A DNA stretch of 7,440 nt, taken from positions 1 through 7,440 of the forward strand of contig JADGNT010000232.1 in the NCBI GenBank assembly GCA_017883345.1, given 5' to 3'. Shown in pieces: positions 7,056 through 7,440 of the stretch. Source of the DNA: Candidatus Solibacter sp. GTDB taxonomy: Bacteria; Acidobacteriota; Terriglobia; Bryobacterales; Bryobacteraceae. The position numbers were made by a program, and so were the translations under genes. Positions within the stretch are counted from its first letter, which is position 1. Every line of letters starts with the position of its first letter. Below the pieces are notes generated by a model. It made no database searches, was not told the DNA's origin, and saw only the letters and a list, made by a program, of their open reading frames with translations.

Positions 7056-7438
7056 TGTTTAAGACCCCGCACGATGTTCCTCCGCCGCTGGAGTTGGCGT
7101 GCCTCAAGGCGCTCTGGTCATTGCAGGAAGGCAACGTCAGGGCCGTGCAACAGGTGGTCGCGCTCTCCCGCCCCCTGGCCTACACCACCATCATGACGGT
7201 GTTGGACCGCCTGGTCCACAAAGGCAAGCTGACGCGCCGCAAGGTGGGCCGCGCCTTCGTCTATTCCCCCGAAGCCTCCCGCGACTCCATGCGCCGCGCC
7301 GCCGTCAGCGAATTGCTCGACGGCTTCTTCGATGGCTCCGAAGCCGAGTTGCTGGAGTTCCTTCGCCCCGTCGCCGTGCCCGCCCCAAGCGCTCCGCCCG
7401 CCCACGAAGACCGCCAGATCGACACCGTCCTGCTGTAG
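7055..7438 (+). CDS. BlaI/MecI/CopY-family transcriptional repressor
   Basis: A 127-residue winged-helix regulator of the penicillinase-repressor family. The N-terminal DNA-binding domain runs from about 9 to 73: PPPLELACLKALW begins helix 1, the recognition helix is in RPLAYTTIMTVLDRLVHKGKL (39-59), and the wing is TRRKVGRAFVYSP (60-72). The C-terminal helical part (about 76-104) would form the dimer interface, and a Pro/Ala-rich stretch with an acidic end follows. Family members bind dyad operators and are usually inactivated by a membrane M56 metalloprotease (BlaR1/MecR1) that cleaves them in the C-terminal region. No such partner is visible because the window ends 2 nt after the stop. The start overlaps the RNase stop by one base (TGATG), so it should be co-expressed with the foldase and RNase. 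The ligand, target operator and any role in antibiotic response cannot be told from this sequence. Confidence 0.9.
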   Translation: MFKTPHDVPPPLELACLKALWSLQEGNVRAVQQVVALSRPLAYTTIMTVLDRLVHKGKLTRRKVGRAFVYSPEASRDSMRRAAVSELLDGFFDGSEAELLEFLRPVAVPAPSAPPAHEDRQIDTVLL

Positions 7439-7440
7439 GG

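Overview
The window is high-GC, densely packed bacterial chromosome. The gene content and protein style (an acidobacterial-type small secreted Cys protein, a SurA-like foldase with an Ala/Pro/Lys-rich tail, a YhaM-type HD nuclease, a BlaI-type regulator) suggest an Acidobacteriota member, perhaps near Solibacter/Bryobacter. That placement is inferred from family resemblance and was not tested.

Layout. Positions 1-454 hold two minus-strand genes: a zinc-ribbon protein cut by the left edge (1-123) and, 1 nt upstream of it, a small exported Cys-containing protein (125-454). A divergent intergenic region (455-588) follows. Everything after it is on the plus strand: rfaE2 (589-1059), mfd (1056-4538), a repeat-rich spacer (4539-4707), a SurA-like periplasmic foldase (4708-5946), a YhaM-family 3'-5' exoribonuclease (5943-7055) and a BlaI/MecI-family repressor (7055-7438). 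No rRNA, tRNA, CRISPR array or transposase gene was seen.

How the genes fit together. rfaE2 and mfd share a 4-nt TTGA stop/start overlap and are probably co-translated. They combine a heptose-nucleotide step (LPS core or S-layer glycan precursor) with transcription-coupled repair. After the spacer, foldase, RNase and repressor are joined by ATGA and TGATG overlaps, so they look like one translationally coupled operon linking outer-membrane/periplasmic folding, RNA turnover and a winged-helix regulator.

The most unusual features are three. The mfd-foldase spacer is a composite of 11-bp inverted repeats (GGGGACAGACC / GGTCTGTCCCC) with extra GTCCCC units, resembling a REP/BIME-type element, and its first base is the last base of the mfd stop codon. 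The foldase's parvulin domain lacks both conserved active-site histidines. A repressor is coupled to a foldase and an RNase. Most of the window is otherwise ordinary housekeeping sequence, and no clearly new system was found.
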